This document shows positions 60,630-64,000 of a DNA stretch of 64,000 nt, in pieces (position 1 is the stretch's first letter; each line of letters opens with the position of its first letter). Source of the DNA: Parabacteroides chongii (GTDB lineage Bacteria > Bacteroidota > Bacteroidia > Bacteroidales > Tannerellaceae); contig NZ_CP120849.1 of the NCBI RefSeq assembly GCF_029581355.1, forward strand, positions 2,140,501 through 2,204,500. Reading direction: 5' to 3'. Made by a program: the position numbers and the translations under genes. Under the pieces are notes generated by a model. The model saw only the letters and a list, made by a program, of their open reading frames with translations, made no database searches and was not told the DNA's origin.

Positions 60630-61487
60630 TTATTGACCACTCCCGCCCATAATATCCAGCAATTCGTTTGTGATTGCCTGCTGGCGGGTTTTATTGTATT
60701 GCAATGTCAGTTCCTGGATCAGGTCGTTGGCATTGTCGTTGGCCGTCTGCATGGCGAGCATGCGGGCGGCATGTTCAGCCGTGACGGTGTCGAGCAAAGT
60801 CGTGTAGATATGCAGGTGGAGAACTTTGGGCAACAGCAAAGCCAGTAGTTGCTCTGCCGACGGTTCCAGGATATAATTCAGCGATTCCTTTGCCGGGTCT
60901 GTCTCCGGTAAGGTGACCGGCAGGAACGTTTTTTCAGTCAGCACCTGCTCCGCCATATTCTTGAAATGATGGTAAAGCAGTTCTACCCGGTCTGCTTGCC
61001 CGGTAGTATATAAGTCCATCAATGCCGTAGCCAGCCGTGCTGCATCTTCGTAAGCCGGTTTGTCACCGATTGTCAGGAAGCTGTCGTCTGTCTGGTAACC
61101 TGCTTTATGCAGCTCGTCCGCTATTTTCTTTCCGACCGGATAAATGTGTACGGCGATACCGTCCGCCTCATATTGGTGGAGGCGGGCAGACAGCTCCTTC
61201 CATACGTTGGCGTTGAAAATACCGCATAATCCGGTATTGGATGAAAAAGCGACAATAGCGACCTGTTTCACCTTACGCACTGCTGTATAAGGTGAATTCA
61301 AATCATTCTCGGCAGACAAGGTCCCGCTCAGTATGGCGCTCAGCTTGTTCTCGTATACCAGCAAATGTTCGATAATCGTCTGCGTATGATGCAGCTTGGC
61401 AGAAGACACCATCTTCATGGCTGAAGTGATCTTCTGCGTATTCCGGATCGACGCAAGGCGAACTTTTATTTCTTTCAGTGATGACAT
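60630..61487 (-). CDS. atpG: ATP synthase F1 gamma subunit
   Basis: 285 residues. The N-terminal helix MSSLKEIKVRLASIRNTQKI and the C-terminal helix ITNELLDIMGG form the central rotor shaft; the middle domain is a Rossmann-like fold. It turns inside the alpha-beta ring. Last gene of the ATP synthase cluster in this window, as is usual in Bacteroidales. A 68-bp gap with an A+T-rich inverted repeat separates it from atpA. Confidence 0.97.
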   Translation of the reverse strand: MSSLKEIKVRLASIRNTQKITSAMKMVSSAKLHHTQTIIEHLLVYENKLSAILSGTLSAENDLNSPYTAVRKVKQVAIVAFSSNTGLCGIFNANVWKELSARLHQYEADGIAVHIYPVGKKIADELHKAGYQTDDSFLTIGDKPAYEDAARLATALMDLYTTGQADRVELLYHHFKNMAEQVLTEKTFLPVTLPETDPAKESLNYILEPSAEQLLALLLPKVLHLHIYTTLLDTVTAEHAARMLAMQTANDNANDLIQELTLQYNKTRQQAITNELLDIMGGSGQ

Positions 61488-61496
61488 ATCTTTTTA

Positions 61497-61576
61497 ATTG
61501 AAAATGGAGAATTGAAAATTGAAAATTAAATGTTGCTTATTGTAATTTTCAATTTTCAACTTTCAATTTTCAATTG
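61497..61576. repeat. Imperfect A+T-rich inverted repeat between atpA and atpG
   Basis: TTGAAAATTGAAAATTA (ending at 61529) and its exact complement starting near 61542 form the inner 17-bp stem, which extends outward with a few mismatches to about 33 bp. The right arm contains the last codons of atpA (QLKIES and stop). The arms themselves are internal repeats of TTGAAAA. A transcript hairpin is expected. Confidence 0.7.
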
Positions 61577-63136
61577 TTTTGCCGTCTCTTCCAGGATATT
61601 ACGGACTTCATCGTTTATCACACCGGATTTCAATACATCCAGTACGTCCTTCTGATGATTGGTGATCAACGTCTGAAGGAATGCCTTCTCAAATTCGTGT
61701 ACTTTATTCAACGGAACTTCCTTCAACAAGCCTTGTGTACCGCAGTACAGGATTGCTATTTGCTGTTCCACGGGCATCGGGTTGTATTGGGGCTGTATCA
61801 GCAGTTGTGTATTCTTTTGTCCTTTATCGATCGTGAAGGCCGTAACCGCATCCATCTCGCCGCCGAATTTAGTGAACGATTCCAACTCGCGGAATTGCGC
61901 CTGATCGATCTTCAGTGTACCGGCCACCTTTTTCATCGCTTTCAACTGGGCGTTACCACCTACACGGGAAACGGAAATACCCACATTGATAGCCGGGCGG
62001 TTACCCTGGTTGAACAGGTCTGTTTCGAGGAATATCTGTCCGTCGGTGATAGAGATCACGTTCGTCGGGATATAGGCGGAAACGTCGCCGGCCTGTGTCT
62101 CGATGATCGGTAGGGCAGTCAGGGAGCCGCCACCTTTCACAAGATCTTTCATGCTTTCCGGCAGGTCATTCATTTCGCTTGCCACTTCCTGCTGGTTGAT
62201 GATCTTGGCTGCACGTTCCAGCAAACGGGAGTGCAGATAGAAAATATCACCCGGATAGGCTTCACGTCCGGAAGGACGGCGAAGAATCAGAGATACTTCA
62301 CGGTAAGCTACTGCCTGTTTGGACAAGTCGTCGTAAACGACCAGTGCATGGCGTCCGCTGTCGCGGAAGAACTCGCCGATAGCCGCTCCGGCGAAAGGAG
62401 CGAAGTACTGCATGGCAGCCGGGTCGGAAGCCGTAGCGCTGACCACGATCGTGTAGTCCATCGCTCCTTTTTCCTGTAATGTATTGACCAGGGAAGCCAC
62501 GGTCGAACCTTTCTGTCCGATTGCAACGTATATACAATAAACGGGTTTCCCGACTTCGTAATTACTGCGCTGGTTGATGATCGCGTCGATGGCGATAGAG
62601 GTCTTTCCCGTCTGGCGGTCGCCGATGATCAACTCACGTTGTCCGCGTCCGATAGGGATCATGGCATCGACTGCCTTGATTCCGGTCTGCAACGGTTCGT
62701 TTACCGGCTGGCGGAAAATCACGCCCGGTGCTTTCCGTTCCAGAGGCATCTGGTATTTTTTACCGGTAATCTCCCCTTTTCCGTCGATCGGGTTTCCCAG
62801 CGGGTCGATTACACGTCCGATCATATTTTCGTTCACGTTGATGGATGCGATACGGCGAGTACGTTTTACGGTATCGCCTTCTTTCACCTGATCGGTCGGG
62901 CCGAGCAGTACGGCACCCACATTGTCTTCTTCCAGGTTCATGACGATAGCCTCCATACCGTTGTCGAACTGTAGCAATTCGTTGGCCTCGGCATTATCCA
63001 GTCCGTAGATACGCGCCACACCGTCGCTCACCTGGAGTACGGTACCTACCTCCTCCAGCTGGATACTGGTTTGAATACCTTCCAGCTGCTGGCGTAATAT
63101 GGCGGAAACTTCACTTACTTTTATCTGGTCTGTCAT
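61556..63136 (-). CDS. atpA: ATP synthase F1 alpha subunit
   Basis: 526 residues. The Walker A motif is [11 protein letters not shown] (around residue 170), and [15 protein letters not shown] and [17 protein letters not shown] are family signatures. It forms the catalytic hexamer with beta, which is not encoded in the window. The final residues lie in the repeat described next to it. It starts 12 bp after atpH. Confidence 0.98.
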   Translation of the reverse strand: MTDQIKVSEVSAILRQQLEGIQTSIQLEEVGTVLQVSDGVARIYGLDNAEANELLQFDNGMEAIVMNLEEDNVGAVLLGPTDQVKEGDTVKRTRRIASINVNENMIGRVIDPLGNPIDGKGEITGKKYQMPLERKAPGVIFRQPVNEPLQTGIKAVDAMIPIGRGQRELIIGDRQTGKTSIAIDAIINQRSNYEVGKPVYCIYVAIGQKGSTVASLVNTLQEKGAMDYTIVVSATASDPAAMQYFAPFAGAAIGEFFRDSGRHALVVYDDLSKQAVAYREVSLILRRPSGREAYPGDIFYLHSRLLERAAKIINQQEVASEMNDLPESMKDLVKGGGSLTALPIIETQAGDVSAYIPTNVISITDGQIFLETDLFNQGNRPAINVGISVSRVGGNAQLKAMKKVAGTLKIDQAQFRELESFTKFGGEMDAVTAFTIDKGQKNTQLLIQPQYNPMPVEQQIAILYCGTQGLLKEVPLNKVHEFEKAFLQTLITNHQKDVLDVLKSGVINDEVRNILEETAKQLKIES

Positions 63137-63148
63137 ACGTTTTACTTT

Positions 63149-63691
63149 TTAATTTTTTTCGATTAGCTGATTCCTGATCTCCCGGAGTTGCCGGGCATAG
63201 CTGGCATCTATCCGGTAGTTACCGATGCGTAGCACGAAACCTCCGATCAGTTCCGGTCTCGTCACTCCCATGAACTCGATGGTATTGCCGGTTTCCTTTT
63301 TCAGCCGTTCCTTCAAATGTTCCTGCGTAGCTTCGTCTACCGGAACGGGAGTTTTGAATAATACCCGGGTAATCTTTTTATCCTTCCGGTACATATGGAT
63401 ATAAATGTATGCCATAAGCGGTAGCAAGCTCTCTCTTTTGCGCTGAAGTACCAGGCGGATAAAGCGGATAAACAGCTCGCAGACTTCCAGTCCGGCAGCC
63501 GTTTTGAGCAACTTCACTTTTTCCTCTTCCGGAAAGATCGGGTTATCCAGTACGGCTTTCAGTCCCGGCTCCTGCTCGAAACTGACGGCCAGCATCTTCA
63601 TATCATCATATACCCGGGTTTCTTGCTGCTTGTCTTTTGCCAGTGAAAAGAGTGCTTTGACGTACCGGGAAGAGATTGTACCTACATCCAT
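63149..63691 (-). CDS. atpH: ATP synthase F1 delta subunit
   Basis: 180 residues, the usual length. The N-terminus (VGTISSRYVKALFSLAKDKQ) and C-terminus (GGFVLRIGNYRIDASYARQL) match the OSCP/delta family that joins the peripheral stalk to the F1 head. It lies between atpF and atpA. Confidence 0.96.
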   Translation of the reverse strand: MDVGTISSRYVKALFSLAKDKQQETRVYDDMKMLAVSFEQEPGLKAVLDNPIFPEEEKVKLLKTAAGLEVCELFIRFIRLVLQRKRESLLPLMAYIYIHMYRKDKKITRVLFKTPVPVDEATQEHLKERLKKETGNTIEFMGVTRPELIGGFVLRIGNYRIDASYARQLREIRNQLIEKN

Positions 63692-63694
63692 ATA

Positions 63695-64000
63695 TTATGA
63701 TTTACTAAACGAAACATTGTCGAGCAGTCCGTTGATGATCTTTTCCTGTTCATCCGTGCGGCTGATCTCCTCTTTCATTACTTTCTCTGCAATGGCAACG
63801 GACAGGTCGGCTATCTCGGTGCGGACTTCGCGGATCGCTTTGTCTTTTTCCTCCCGGATGCGCCGGGTAGCCTCTTCCAGTTGCATATGCGCTTCAGCCG
63901 AAGCCTTTTGCCGGGCTTCGCTGATAATCTGTTCTTTTTCGACCAGGGCTTCTTTCAGAATCGTATTCTGCTGCTCTCTTGCCTGGGCAAGAATCTTTTC
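63695..64000 (-). CDS. atpF: ATP synthase F0 b subunit (N-terminus outside window)
   Basis: The frame is open to the window edge, so only the C-terminal 101 residues are present; the membrane anchor lies beyond. What is seen is a long charged coiled coil (EKIHREEKDKAIREV-like heptads, here RRIREEKDKAIREV) and a C-terminal EQEKIINGLLDNVSF, as in the stator b subunit. The ATG at 63886 is internal and not the start. It ends 3 bp before atpH. Confidence 0.93.
   Translation of the reverse strand, partial: EKILAQAREQQNTILKEALVEKEQIISEARQKASAEAHMQLEEATRRIREEKDKAIREVRTEIADLSVAIAEKVMKEEISRTDEQEKIINGLLDNVSFSKS

Noticed and set aside
1..64000. tRNA genes, rRNA genes, prophage or insertion sequences
   Set aside because: None was recognised on reading both strands; a covariance-model scan would be needed to be sure about small RNAs.

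Overview
The window looks like the chromosome of an anaerobic gut-type Bacteroidales, with Tannerellaceae or Parabacteroides a plausible but unproven guess. The signs are a SusD-type glycan receptor, a one-protein hybrid two-component regulator, promoters of the Bacteroides type (TTTG, about 19 bp, TAnnTTTG), almost no Shine-Dalgarno sequences, class III ribonucleotide reductase, and the ATP synthase gene order F-H-A-G. No tRNA, rRNA, CRISPR array, insertion sequence or recombinase gene was recognised.

Layout. 1-5.4 kb is the end of a polysaccharide utilisation locus: a truncated SusD, a serine-type sulfatase and a GH89 alpha-N-acetylglucosaminidase. 5.5-12.5 kb is one operon headed by an IclR regulator whose promoter is covered by a large palindrome. 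It encodes a HzsA-related di-heme propeller protein, an SDR dehydrogenase, a DeoC-type aldolase, an FGGY sugar kinase and a lyxose-isomerase-like lipoprotein, and looks like an uncharacterised sugar or polyol route. 12.6-16.8 kb is housekeeping: rpmH, a PASTA protein, an RluD-type synthase, ddl and an acyltransferase.

16.9-25.2 kb (minus) and 39.3-44.0 kb (plus) are the most interesting parts. Each is an operon of one small protein ending in the same tail (DDRPVIE) followed by one or two very large repetitive surface proteins. Each is preceded by a pair of 32-bp inverted sites nearly identical between the loci, with opposed TT/AA centres and a core like that recalled for the Bacteroides Mpi invertase. 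I read these as two phase-variable (invertible) switches served by a shared recombinase outside the window. The 1735-residue protein also carries a C9 tract in its reading frame, and the 1101-residue protein a long glycine-rich tandem repeat, so further variation is possible.

Between these operons lie a hybrid two-component sensor, a divergent nucleoside-type permease, two tandem GLUG-repeat lipoproteins, and an arginine catabolic pair (ornithine aminotransferase and arginase). 44.1-51.1 kb is an RND efflux operon with a divergent AraC-type regulator. 51.1-53.9 kb is nrdG-nrdD. 54.2-60.5 kb holds two near-duplicate cobalamin riboswitches, each leading into a small cysteine-rich CWC protein: the first continues into a three-subunit biotin-dependent acyl-CoA carboxylase, the second into an AspT/YidE-like transporter. 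60.6-64.0 kb is part of the ATP synthase operon, cut by the window end.

Start codons were moved inward from the longest open frame where that frame began at TTG, ran through a signal or preceded a signal peptide. Functions are read from family resemblance by eye; no database search was run.
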